The notes beneath the pieces were generated by a model. The model did no database searches and was not told where the DNA came from. It saw only the letters and a list, made by a program, of their open reading frames with translations. A stretch of 15,998 nt of DNA from Oscillospiraceae bacterium. Lineage in GTDB: Bacteria; Bacillota; Clostridia; Oscillospirales; Oscillospiraceae. This document shows positions 7,510-13,850 of the stretch, in pieces. The translations under genes were made by a program, and so were the position numbers. How positions within the stretch are numbered: the stretch's first letter is position 1; each line of letters starts with the position of its first letter. The DNA is taken from assembly GCA_020025715.1 (NCBI GenBank), contig JAHHRQ010000039.1, positions 1-15,998 of the forward strand, in the 5' to 3' direction.

Positions 7510-8451
7510 TCAACATTCTTTCTTAAAGTCTTTATCTATAATTATTACCTCAGGTTCAAGGGTAATGCCGCTCATTTCCTGCACCTTTTCCTCAACCTGT
7601 CTGAACAGCTCTTTCACATCATCCGCTTTTGCATTTCCGGCATTTACTATAAAGCCTGCATGCTTCGGGGAAACCTGTGCGCCGCCCACAGTATACCCCT
7701 TTAAGCCGGCCTCGTCTATAAGTGCAGCTGCAAAGCGGCCCTCGGGACGCTTGAAGGCACTTCCCGCTGAGGGCAGGTCAAGGGGCTGTTTATCTCTGCG
7801 GCTTTCATTAAACTGCTTCATCTTTTCCACAATTTCGCCGCTATCGCCTTTTTTAAGCTGCAGCTTTGCACCTAAAACAGCTAAGTTACCGTTTTCTTTA
7901 AAAAGGCTGCCTCTGTACTGAAATTTACATTCCTCATTTGAAAGCTCCGTGAGCTTTTCGTTTTTAAGGTCGTAGCATCTTACGCTCTCTATGCAGTCGG
8001 AAAGCTCCCCGCCGAAGGCGCCTGCATTCATAATGCAGCTGCCGCCTAAGGAGCCGGGAATTCCCGCCGCAAATTCAAGGCCTGTGAGCGAATTTCTGGC
8101 CGCAAAGTTTGCAAGCCTTGCAAGGGAAACGCCTGCGCCGGCGTTTATAACACCCTCATCAGACAGTGTGAGCTGATTTAAATTTTCCGTGCTTATTATG
8201 AAAAGCTCTTTTAAGCCCTCGTCGGGAAAAAGAACATTGCTGCCGTTTCCTAAAACCATAGGCAGAATGTGGTTTTTATGCAGAACCGAGCATATATTTT
8301 TAAACTCTTCCTCGTTTTTCGGAAAGGCCATCGCTCTTACAGGCCCGCCGATTTTAAAGGAACTGTGTCCGCTCAGCTTTTCCTCCTCCCGCAGCGCTGT
8401 TTCCGGGAAAAGGCTTTTTATCTCTCCGATAGCTTTTTCAAGATTTTCCAT
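7510..8451 (-). CDS. murB: UDP-N-acetylmuramate dehydrogenase MurB
   Basis: MurB is the FAD enzyme that uses NADPH to reduce UDP-GlcNAc-enolpyruvate to UDP-MurNAc in the cytoplasm, a committed step of peptidoglycan synthesis. The chosen start gives 313 residues. FAD-binding motifs are LGNGSNVLFPDEG (67–79) and GLEFAAGIPGSLGG (124–137). The active-site serine is S231 in GSAFKRP, the conserved arginine is R180 in YRGS, and the late acidic residue is E299 in LEPEVII. The Tyr-loop of E. coli MurB is absent, as in the shorter Bacillus-like type II enzymes. The frame is open upstream to 8529, but that start would overlap hprK by 59 bases and add 26 residues without homology. The ATG at 8451 has GGAG six bases before it and leaves a 19-base gap to hprK. 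Confidence 0.95.
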   Translation of the reverse strand: MENLEKAIGEIKSLFPETALREEEKLSGHSSFKIGGPVRAMAFPKNEEEFKNICSVLHKNHILPMVLGNGSNVLFPDEGLKELFIISTENLNQLTLSDEGVINAGAGVSLARLANFAARNSLTGLEFAAGIPGSLGGSCIMNAGAFGGELSDCIESVRCYDLKNEKLTELSNEECKFQYRGSLFKENGNLAVLGAKLQLKKGDSGEIVEKMKQFNESRRDKQPLDLPSAGSAFKRPEGRFAAALIDEAGLKGYTVGGAQVSPKHAGFIVNAGNAKADDVKELFRQVEEKVQEMSGITLEPEVIIIDKDFKKEC

Positions 8452-8457
8452 ACATTT

Positions 8458-8461
8458 CTCC
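8458..8461 (-). promoter_or_regulatory. Ribosome binding site that decides the murB start
   Basis: GGAG on the minus strand lies six bases upstream of the ATG at 8451–8449, in the short gap after the hprK stop. It favours this start over the longer in-frame ATG at 8529. Confidence 0.75.
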
Positions 8462-8470
8462 AAACAAATT

Positions 8471-9409
8471 TTACATTCCGCCGTTATCAATAGCTCTGTC
8501 ATGCTCGGCGGCCAGAGTCTCAGCCGCATTGAAGCCCATCTTCTTCTGACGGTTATTCATGGCGGCAAGCTCCATTATAACAGCAAGGTTACGTCCGGGG
8601 GTAACGGGAATGGTAACAAGAGGCAGCTGAACGCCCAGAATGTCCATAGTCTCGTTTGAAAGCCCCAGTCTGTCGTAGGCCTTGCCCTCCTGCCACTTTT
8701 CCATTTTAACCACAACGTCTATGTTGTTTTCCGGCTTTACAGCACCCACACCGTATATATGCCGCACATTTATAACTCCTATGCCGCGAAGCTCCATATA
8801 ATAACGGATAATTTCAGGGGCGGAGCCTACAAGGGTATCTTTATCAACTCTCTTAATCTCAACCGCGTCATCTGCCACCAGACGATGTCCGCGCTTTACA
8901 AGCTCAAGAGCAGTTTCACTCTTGCCGATACCGCTGTCACCTATAAGCAGAACGCCTTCACCGTAAATCTCAATCAGTCCGCCGTGGGTGGTCATTCTGG
9001 GGGCCAGATAGTTATGGAGAGTGGTTATAACATCGGCAAGAAAGTCAGAGGTATCCTCTGCGGTCTGGAACACGTTTCTGTCATACTTTTCCGCCATTTC
9101 TATACATTCGGGGAATGCGGCTGCATTATGGCAGATTACCAGAGCCGAAATGTCATAGCCCATAAAACGGTCAAAGGCTTCAAGTCTTTCCTCATGGCTC
9201 AGGGTATCAAGATATGTACTCTCAACACGGCCTATAATCTGCAGCCGTCTGGGGTCAAAGTAGTTATAAAAGCCGGTGAGCTGCATGGCGGGTCTGTTCA
9301 CATCGGCAGTTGTCAATACAGCTGTGTCATAATCTTTTGATACATGCAAAGGTGTAAGTTCATGCTCTTCCGCTATTGTTTTGAGCTTTACCGAATACTT
9401 GCTTCTCAT
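8471..9409 (-). CDS. hprK: HPr kinase/phosphorylase
   Basis: HprK phosphorylates HPr on Ser46 with ATP when glycolytic intermediates are abundant and removes the phosphate when they are scarce, which makes it the sensor of carbon catabolite repression in Firmicutes. The protein has 312 residues. It has an N-terminal DRTGG-like domain (1–~130) and a catalytic domain with H142 in THGG, Walker A GDSGIGKS (157–164), the acidic pair D180–D181 in ADDAVEI, and the signature LRGIGVINVRHIYG (207–220). The C-terminal K3-type loop has VTPGRNLAVIMELAAMNNR (269–287). GGAGG precedes the ATG. It is the first gene of the operon. HPr itself (ptsH) and Crh are not in the window. Confidence 0.97.
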   Translation of the reverse strand: MRSKYSVKLKTIAEEHELTPLHVSKDYDTAVLTTADVNRPAMQLTGFYNYFDPRRLQIIGRVESTYLDTLSHEERLEAFDRFMGYDISALVICHNAAAFPECIEMAEKYDRNVFQTAEDTSDFLADVITTLHNYLAPRMTTHGGLIEIYGEGVLLIGDSGIGKSETALELVKRGHRLVADDAVEIKRVDKDTLVGSAPEIIRYYMELRGIGVINVRHIYGVGAVKPENNIDVVVKMEKWQEGKAYDRLGLSNETMDILGVQLPLVTIPVTPGRNLAVIMELAAMNNRQKKMGFNAAETLAAEHDRAIDNGGM

Positions 9410-9462
9410 CTGCTCTTCCTCCGTTTATTCAGGGCCTTATGCAGCCCTTTCCTTATCTTATT

Positions 9463-9491
9463 ATTTTAACCATTTTACAGCTGTTTGGCAA
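9463..9491 (-). promoter_or_regulatory. Promoter of the hprK–murB–rapZ–whiA–dnaE operon
   Basis: On the minus strand TTGCCA (9491–9486) and TAAAAT (9468–9463) are separated by exactly 17 bases. Each box differs from the sigma-A consensus at one position. The predicted 5' leader to the hprK ATG is about 47 bases. The gaps between the five downstream genes are 19, 47, 2 and 25 bases with no internal terminator seen, so this promoter probably drives the whole operon. Confidence 0.8.
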
Positions 9492-9584
9492 TGGTTTTTC
9501 ACTATAAGTTATAATAAGAAAGGCCGCAGGCTGCAATTTCACTCAATTTCTTTTCTGTTTTTACCTCGCTTTACGAAAAAATGC

Positions 9585-9613
9585 TTGCATTTATAACTCC
9601 ACTCTGCTATTAT
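9585..9613 (+). promoter_or_regulatory. Promoter of rpmB
   Basis: TTGCAT (9585–9590), a 17-base spacer and TATTAT (9608–9613) stand ahead of rpmB, with transcription expected to begin near 9620. A small hairpin (GCTGC 9620–9624 with GCGGC 9632–9636) would sit at the very 5' end of the mRNA. The strong ribosome site AAGGAGGTG follows at 9648–9656. Confidence 0.65.
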
Positions 9614-9665
9614 ATATAAGCTGCTTATAAAGCGGCTAAACACAAGCAAGGAGGTGCTTCAATAA

Positions 9666-9854
9666 ATGGCAAAGTGTCAGTTCTGCGGCAAGGATGCTTC
9701 TTTCGGCATTCAGGTCAGCCACTCTCACAGACGCTCCAACCGTACTTGGAAGCCGAATGTGAAGCGCGTCAAGGCCATCGTAAACGGTACTCCTCAGCAT
9801 GTTTACGTTTGCACTCGCTGCCTGCGCAGCGGTAAGGTCACCCGCGCTGTGTAA
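9666..9854 (+). CDS. rpmB: 50S ribosomal protein L28, zinc-ribbon (C+) form
   Basis: L28 is a small protein of the large ribosomal subunit. The 62 residues match the family, with the conserved SHSHRRSNRTWKPN block (18–31). Two CXXC pairs, C4/C7 and C49/C52, form a zinc-binding site, so this is the C+ paralogue rather than the cysteine-free form some bacteria express in zinc shortage. The ATG follows AAGGAGGTG by about nine bases. The gene is monocistronic, with its own promoter upstream and terminator downstream. Confidence 0.98.
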   Translation: MAKCQFCGKDASFGIQVSHSHRRSNRTWKPNVKRVKAIVNGTPQHVYVCTRCLRSGKVTRAV

Positions 9855-9880
9855 TTTAATTTTATAAAATTACCCGAAAC

Positions 9881-9910
9881 AAAGCCTGTCGATATACGAC
9901 GGGCTTTTTT
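9881..9910 (+). terminator. Intrinsic terminator of rpmB
   Basis: AAAGCCTGTCG (9881–9891) pairs with CGACGGGCTTT (9897–9907), an 11-bp stem with one G·U pair and the loop ATATA, followed by a T-run reaching 9910. It begins 27 bases after the rpmB stop. Confidence 0.92.
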
Positions 9911-9929
9911 CGGTTTTATTTTTTTGCTC

Positions 9930-9958
9930 TTGCTTTCCCGCGGCATATAGGCTAATAT
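9930..9958 (+). promoter_or_regulatory. Promoter of xpt
   Basis: TTGCTT (9930–9935), a 17-base spacer and TAATAT (9953–9958) place the transcription start only about 25 bases before the xpt ATG. That leader is too short to hold a purine riboswitch, unlike the xpt leader of Bacillus subtilis. Confidence 0.65.
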
Positions 9959-9990
9959 TAAGTCGAATTTTTGTTTTTGGAGGTACATAC

Positions 9991-10563
9991 ATGAAAGCTC
10001 TTGAAGACCGAATACTTAAAGACGGGGTTATTAAACCGGGCGGCATATTGAAGGTTGATAATTTTCTCAACCACCAGATTGATCCTGCCCTTATGTACGA
10101 CATGGCCGTTGAGCTGAAAAGACTTTTCGGTGACAGGGAAATCAACAAAATCCTCACCGTTGAATCTTCCGGAATAGCTATCGCAATTATGACAGGCTAT
10201 GTTTTTAACTGCCCCATGGTTTTCGCCAAAAAGAGCAAGTCCAAAAATATCTCCGACGATGTTTACTCCGTTGAGGTGCCTTCCTTCACCCACGGCAATG
10301 TTAACACCGTTGTAATTTCCAAAGAATATCTCCATGAAAACGATAAAATCCTGATTGTTGACGATTTTCTCGCCACCGGCGCAGCCCTCATAGGTCTCAG
10401 ATCTCTGGCCGCTCAGGCAGGAGCCGAAATTGTGGGCGCTGGTATTGCCGTTGAGAAGGTTTTTCAGGGCGGCGGCAACAAACTGAGAGCCGAAGGAATG
10501 GACATTAAGTCTCTTGCGGCTATCAGTGAAATGACCGATGACGGAAAAATAACCTTCGCATAA
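9991..10563 (+). CDS. xpt: Xanthine phosphoribosyltransferase
   Basis: Xpt salvages xanthine by joining it to PRPP to give XMP, which GuaA can turn into GMP. The protein has 190 residues, about the same as Bacillus Xpt. The conserved N-terminal block KVDNFLNHQIDP is at 21–32, the VESSGIA segment at 57–63, and the PRPP-binding motif ILIVDDFLATG at 120–130. The SKSKNISDD segment (82–90) fits the family's flexible substrate loop. GGAGG lies about nine bases before the ATG. Its neighbours downstream form a purine-transport operon under a guanine-type riboswitch, which supports the assignment. I see no terminator after the stop, so some read-through into the riboswitch leader is possible. Confidence 0.95.
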   Translation: MKALEDRILKDGVIKPGGILKVDNFLNHQIDPALMYDMAVELKRLFGDREINKILTVESSGIAIAIMTGYVFNCPMVFAKKSKSKNISDDVYSVEVPSFTHGNVNTVVISKEYLHENDKILIVDDFLATGAALIGLRSLAAQAGAEIVGAGIAVEKVFQGGGNKLRAEGMDIKSLAAISEMTDDGKITFA

Positions 10564-10627
10564 GCTTTCCTGTCACTTTTCACAAAAAATAGTTGTCGAA
10601 AATGGCAAAATCGGCTAAGAATCGCAC

Positions 10628-10656
10628 TTGACAAGTCGCTTTAATGCTGTTAATCT
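10628..10656 (+). promoter_or_regulatory. Promoter of the riboswitch-controlled transporter operon
   Basis: A perfect -35 box TTGACA (10628–10633), a 17-base spacer and TAATCT (10651–10656), with TGT directly before the -10 box (extended -10 type). Transcription should begin near 10663, just ahead of the aptamer. The 64 bases between the xpt stop and this promoter are A-rich and otherwise show nothing. Confidence 0.8.
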
Positions 10657-10674
10657 ATACTTGTAAAAGTTAAT

Positions 10675-10749
10675 CGCTTCGATATAATTACAAATGATAT
10701 GGTTTTGAAGTCTCTACCCGGCGCCGTAAATGACCGGACTATCGAATGT
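10675..10749 (+). ncRNA. Purine riboswitch aptamer, guanine class
   Basis: The three-way junction of the purine riboswitch can be traced. P1 pairs TTCGAT (10678–10683) with ATCGAA (10741–10746). The AUAAU junction J1/2 follows. The loops L2 GATATGG and L3 CCGTAAA are the conserved kissing loops. J2/3 reads GTCTCTAC, which matches the xpt aptamer except at one outward-facing position. P3 is held by CCGG/CCGG. The base that discriminates the ligand (position 74 in the B. subtilis xpt numbering) lies in GACTA and is C, which selects guanine or hypoxanthine rather than adenine. The substitution expected for 2'-deoxyguanosine variants at position 51 is not present. The leader it belongs to ends at the BMP lipoprotein gene. 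Confidence 0.93.
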
Positions 10750-10753
10750 TTTC

Positions 10754-10790
10754 CAGGGCGCGGATTTTTTTCCGCCTTTCCCTGTTTTTT
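10754..10790 (+). terminator. Riboswitch expression-platform terminator
   Basis: CAGGG (10754–10758) pairs with CCCTG (10780–10784) and an inner GCGGA (10760–10764) pairs with TCCGC (10771–10775), followed by TTTTTT (10785–10790). It starts eight bases after the aptamer's P1 helix, the usual place for an OFF switch in which ligand-stabilised P1 lets the terminator form. I could not trace a convincing antiterminator by eye. Confidence 0.85.
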
Positions 10791-10796
10791 GCATTT

Positions 10797-10841
10797 GCAT
10801 TGGTAGAGAATTTTTCTTTTCCAATGCTTTTTTGTTTTTTT
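10797..10841 (+). terminator. Second intrinsic terminator in the same leader
   Basis: GCATTGG (10797–10803) pairs with CCAATGC (10821–10827). The stem continues inward, after one T-T mismatch, through AGAGAA with TTCTTT (one G·U pair), and closes on a T-rich loop. T6-G-T7 follows (10828–10841). This is the strongest terminator of the leader and lies seven bases after the T-run of the first. A small hairpin (ATCAC 10850–10854 with GTGAT 10859–10863) follows before the ribosome site. Confidence 0.85.
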
Positions 10842-10899
10842 GTATCTTTATCACTTAGGTGATTTTGATAAATATAATCTTATTTGAGGAGATTAAAGA

Positions 10900-12156
10900 A
10901 TGAAAAAGATCATCGCAATGCTTCTTGCACTGGTAATGGTTTTCGCCCTCGCCGCCTGCGGAGAGAGCAAAGCCCCCGAACAGCCCGCTGAGGCTCCTGC
11001 TGAGGCTCCCGCCGATGCAGCTGCTGAAACTGCAACCGCTAAGGACATGAAGGTTGGCTTCATCTTCCTGCACGATGAAAACTCCACCTACGACCTTAAC
11101 TTCATCAACGCTGCTAAATCCGCATGCGCTGCTCTTGGTTTCAGCGAGGATCAGTTCATCTTCCGTACCAATATTCCCGAAAGCCAGGAATGCTACGACG
11201 CAGCTTGCGAGCTGGCTGATGCCGGCTGCTCCATCATCTTCGCTGACTCCTTCGGTCACGAGGACTTCATGATTCAGGCTGCTAAGGAATTCCCCGAAGT
11301 TCAGTTCTGCCACGCTACCGGTGTTAGAGCTCACACTGAGGGTCTTGCAAACTACCACAACGCTTTCGCTTCCATCTACGAGGGCCGCTACCTTGCAGGT
11401 ATCGCTGCAGGTATGAAGCTCAACGAGATGATCGAGGCCGGTGAGTTCACTGCCGAAGAGGCAAAGATGGGCTACATCGGTGCTTTCACTTACGCTGAAG
11501 TTGTTTCCGGTTACACCTCCTTCTTCCTCGGCGCTCGTTCCGTATGCCCCACCGTTACCATGGATGTAACCTTCACCGGTTCCTGGTACGATGAGACCGC
11601 TGAGAAGGAAGCTGCTAACAAGCTCATCGAGAACGGCTGCAAGCTCATCAGCCAGCACGCTGACTCCATGGGTGCTCCTACCGCTTGCGAGACCGCAGGT
11701 GTTCCCAACGTTTCCTACAACGGCAGCACTCTTGATGCTTGCCCCAACACCTTCATCGTTTCCTCCAGAATTGACTGGGCTCCCTACTACCTCTACGTTA
11801 TCAACGCTGTTATGAACGACGAGGAAGTTGCTGCTGACTGGACCGGCACCCTTGCTACCGGCTCTGTTGTTCTCACCGATGTAAATGAGAAGGCAGCTGC
11901 TGAGGGCACTGTCGAGGCTATTGCTGATGCAAAGGCTAAACTCGAGAACGGCGAACTCCACGTATTCGATACCGCTGCCTTCACTGTTGAGGGTAAGGCT
12001 CTTGATTCTTACATGGCCGATGTTGACTCCGATGCAGACTTCGAGCACGAGACTGAAGTTATCTCCGATGGTTACTTCCACGAGTCCGAGTTCCGCGCTG
12101 CTCCTTACTTCGACCTCCAGATCGACGGTATCAACCTTCTCGATACTAAGTTCTAA
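10900..12156 (+). CDS. BMP-family substrate-binding lipoprotein of a purine nucleoside ABC transporter
   Basis: This is the extracellular binding protein of the transporter. The 418 residues open with a lipoprotein signal: KK, a hydrophobic core and the lipobox LAAC with the lipidated cysteine C20. An Ala/Pro/Glu-rich flexible linker (about 24–47) leads to the BMP/PnrA-like domain from about 50, with KVGFIFLHD (51–59), IIFADSFGHED (112–122), YEGRYLAGIAAG (160–171) and NVSYNGSTLDACP (270–282). Family members bind purine nucleosides (Bacillus YufN/NupN, Treponema PnrA). The guanine riboswitch upstream supports purine-type ligands here, but the exact ligand is inferred. GAGGAG lies eight bases before the ATG. 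Codon choice is strongly biased to a few codons per residue, consistent with high expression, and hairpins follow before the ATPase gene. Confidence 0.92.
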   Translation: MKKIIAMLLALVMVFALAACGESKAPEQPAEAPAEAPADAAAETATAKDMKVGFIFLHDENSTYDLNFINAAKSACAALGFSEDQFIFRTNIPESQECYDAACELADAGCSIIFADSFGHEDFMIQAAKEFPEVQFCHATGVRAHTEGLANYHNAFASIYEGRYLAGIAAGMKLNEMIEAGEFTAEEAKMGYIGAFTYAEVVSGYTSFFLGARSVCPTVTMDVTFTGSWYDETAEKEAANKLIENGCKLISQHADSMGAPTACETAGVPNVSYNGSTLDACPNTFIVSSRIDWAPYYLYVINAVMNDEEVAADWTGTLATGSVVLTDVNEKAAAEGTVEAIADAKAKLENGELHVFDTAAFTVEGKALDSYMADVDSDADFEHETEVISDGYFHESEFRAAPYFDLQIDGINLLDTKF

Positions 12157-12174
12157 TTTCATTCTATACATTCC

Positions 12175-12204
12175 GGGAAGTCCCGTTTCCACGCGGGACT
12201 TCCC
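12175..12204 (+). terminator. First intergenic hairpin after the binding protein (partial terminator or processing stem)
   Basis: A perfect 11-bp stem, GGGAAGTCCCG (12175–12185) with CGGGACTTCCC (12194–12204), closes an eight-base loop and is followed by only TTTG. It starts 18 bases after the lipoprotein stop. The weak U-tract suggests partial termination or 3'-end protection, so the binding protein would be made in excess over the membrane parts. Confidence 0.7.
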
Positions 12205-12211
12205 TTTGTGT

Positions 12212-12260
12212 ACTGTAAAGGGAAATACAGTGACTCTGCCTCTGTCTTTCCCTTTGCAGT
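12212..12260 (+). other. Second intergenic hairpin ahead of the ATPase gene
   Basis: ACTGTAAAGGGAAA (12212–12225) pairs with TTTCCCTTTGCAGT (12247–12260), a 14-bp stem with one G·U pair. Inside, ACAG (12227–12230) can pair with CTGT (12242–12245). No U-tract follows directly. It lies seven bases after the previous hairpin and about 50 before the ATPase start, and could stabilise or delimit the upstream mRNA. Confidence 0.65.
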
Positions 12261-12295
12261 ATTTCTGCTTTTAAATAAGCTTTTACATTTTTGAC

Positions 12296-12301
12296 AGGGA
12301 G
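12296..12301 (+). promoter_or_regulatory. Ribosome binding site that decides the TTG start of the ATPase gene
   Basis: AGGGAG lies ten bases upstream of a TTG at 12312. An earlier in-frame TTG (12291) lies before this site, and the GTG at 12303 is too close to it. The next ATG (12339) has no ribosome site and would begin inside the conserved N-terminal strand. Confidence 0.6.
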
Positions 12302-12311
12302 TGTGAATTCT

Positions 12312-13850
12312 TTGGATACAAGGGTCCCCGCAGTAAAAATGCGAAACATAACCAAGACCTTCGGTAAGGTGGTAGCCAATGATAAAGTATGGCTTGATAT
12401 TTACCGGGGTGAAATTCTGGCTTTGCTCGGCGAAAACGGCAGCGGCAAAACCACACTTATGAATATGCTCTCCGGCATATACTTCCCCGACGAGGGAGAA
12501 ATCTCCATCGACGGCAAGAACGTGGTTATCCGCTCACCTAAGGACGCATTCGATCTGGGCATAGGTATGATTCACCAGCATTTCAAGCTGGTTGACGTAC
12601 TCACTGCCGCAGAAAATATTGTTCTGGGTCTTAAGGGTAAGGGCCGCCTTGACATGCGCAAGGTTAACGAAAAGGTCAAAGAGATATGCGATGCATACGG
12701 CTTTGAGGTTGACCCCAGCCAGAAAATCTACGATATGTCCGTTTCCCAGAAGCAGACCGTAGAAATCATAAAGGTTCTTTACAGAGGCGCCGACATCCTT
12801 ATTCTGGACGAGCCTACCGCAGTTTTAACTCCTCAGGAAACCGAAAAGCTCTTTACCGTTCTCCGCAACATGCGCGACGCCGGTAAGGCTATCGTAATCA
12901 TCACCCATAAGATGCACGAGGTTGAGGCTCTCTCCGACAGAGTTGCAGTTCTGCGCCACGGTCAGTTTATCGGTGATATGCTCACTAAAACCACCAACGC
13001 TCAGGAAATGACCAATATGATGGTAGGTCATCCCGTTGCTCTCAATATCGACCGCCCAGACCCCGTAAACCCCAAGACCAGAATTGAGGTCAAAAACCTC
13101 ACTGTAAAAAATATTGAGGGCATTGTCAAGCTGGACGATGTTTCATTCACCGCAAATTCCGGTGAAATTCTGGGTATTGCCGGCATTTCCGGCTGCGGTC
13201 AGAAAGAGCTGCTTGAGGCTATTGCAGGTCTCCAGCCCACTGAAAGCGGCAGCATCACCTACATAGACGATAACGGCGAGAGGGAAGAGCTTATAGGCAA
13301 AGACCCTCTGGACATTGCAAATATGGGTGTTTCCCTGTCTTTCGTCCCCGAGGACAGACTGGGTATGGGTCTTGTAGGCAATATGGACCTTGCAGACAAC
13401 ATGATGCTCCGTTCATTCCGCCGCGGCCACTCCTTCTTCACCGACAGAAAGAGCCCCAAGAAGCTTGCAGAAGACGTTGTCGAAGAGCTGGAGGTCAGCA
13501 CCCCCGGCATCTCCACTCCTGTCCGCCGTCTTTCCGGCGGTAACGTTCAGAAGGTTCTGATAGGCCGGGAAATCGCTTCTGCTCCTACTGTTCTGCTTAC
13601 AGCATACGCTGTTCGCGGACTTGATATTAACTCCTCTTACACCATTTATGATCTTATAAACAAACAGAAGCAGGCAGGCGTCGCCGTTATTTACGTCGGT
13701 GAGGATCTTGATGTTCTGCTTGAGCTTGCAGACAGAATTCTTATTCTCTGCGGCGGCAAGGTCAGCGGCATTATCCCCGGCAGGGGTGCCAAAAAGGAAG
13801 AAGTCGGCATGATGATGACAAGGCTCGGAGGTAAGGAAGACAATGAATAA
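12312..13850 (+). CDS. ABC transporter ATP-binding protein with two nucleotide-binding domains (YufO/NupO type)
   Basis: This cytoplasmic energy-coupling subunit of the nucleoside importer has 512 residues from the TTG start. Domain 1 is complete: Walker A GENGSGKT (40–47), Q-loop Q89, signature MSVSQ (142–146), Walker B LILDEPT (163–169) and the switch histidine H199 in ITHKMHE. Domain 2 has a degenerate Walker A, GISGCGQK (291–298), lacking the GK[ST] ending, and an intact signature LSGGNVQ (408–414). Its Walker B region reads VLLTAYAVRGLD (427–438) without the acidic pair, and it has no switch histidine (YVGEDLD, 461–467). Asymmetric domains are normal for the double-NBD sugar/nucleoside importer group (RbsA, YufO), so domain 1 probably carries most hydrolysis. 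The stop overlaps the first permease gene by eight bases (ATGAATAA). Confidence 0.92.
   Translation: MDTRVPAVKMRNITKTFGKVVANDKVWLDIYRGEILALLGENGSGKTTLMNMLSGIYFPDEGEISIDGKNVVIRSPKDAFDLGIGMIHQHFKLVDVLTAAENIVLGLKGKGRLDMRKVNEKVKEICDAYGFEVDPSQKIYDMSVSQKQTVEIIKVLYRGADILILDEPTAVLTPQETEKLFTVLRNMRDAGKAIVIITHKMHEVEALSDRVAVLRHGQFIGDMLTKTTNAQEMTNMMVGHPVALNIDRPDPVNPKTRIEVKNLTVKNIEGIVKLDDVSFTANSGEILGIAGISGCGQKELLEAIAGLQPTESGSITYIDDNGEREELIGKDPLDIANMGVSLSFVPEDRLGMGLVGNMDLADNMMLRSFRRGHSFFTDRKSPKKLAEDVVEELEVSTPGISTPVRRLSGGNVQKVLIGREIASAPTVLLTAYAVRGLDINSSYTIYDLINKQKQAGVAVIYVGEDLDVLLELADRILILCGGKVSGIIPGRGAKKEEVGMMMTRLGGKEDNE

Noticed and set aside
8452..8529. N-terminal extension of murB
   Set aside because: It would overlap the end of hprK and add residues absent from MurB proteins. 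The ATG at 8451 has its own ribosome site.
9911..9990. A purine riboswitch in front of xpt
   Set aside because: I looked because xpt leaders often carry one, but only about 80 bases separate the rpmB terminator from the xpt ATG, none of the conserved aptamer loops is present, and a plausible promoter fills the space.
10850..10878. A TATAAT (10873–10878) just before the lipoprotein gene as an internal promoter
   Set aside because: No acceptable -35 box lies 16–18 bases upstream, and transcription would begin at the ribosome site itself. The match is likely chance in AT-rich sequence.
10855..12192. A 445-codon open frame on the minus strand opposite the BMP lipoprotein gene
   Set aside because: It mirrors the lipoprotein gene, whose strong codon bias removes stop codons from this antisense frame. 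It has no ribosome site, and its Ser/Gly/Val-rich composition resembles no protein family.
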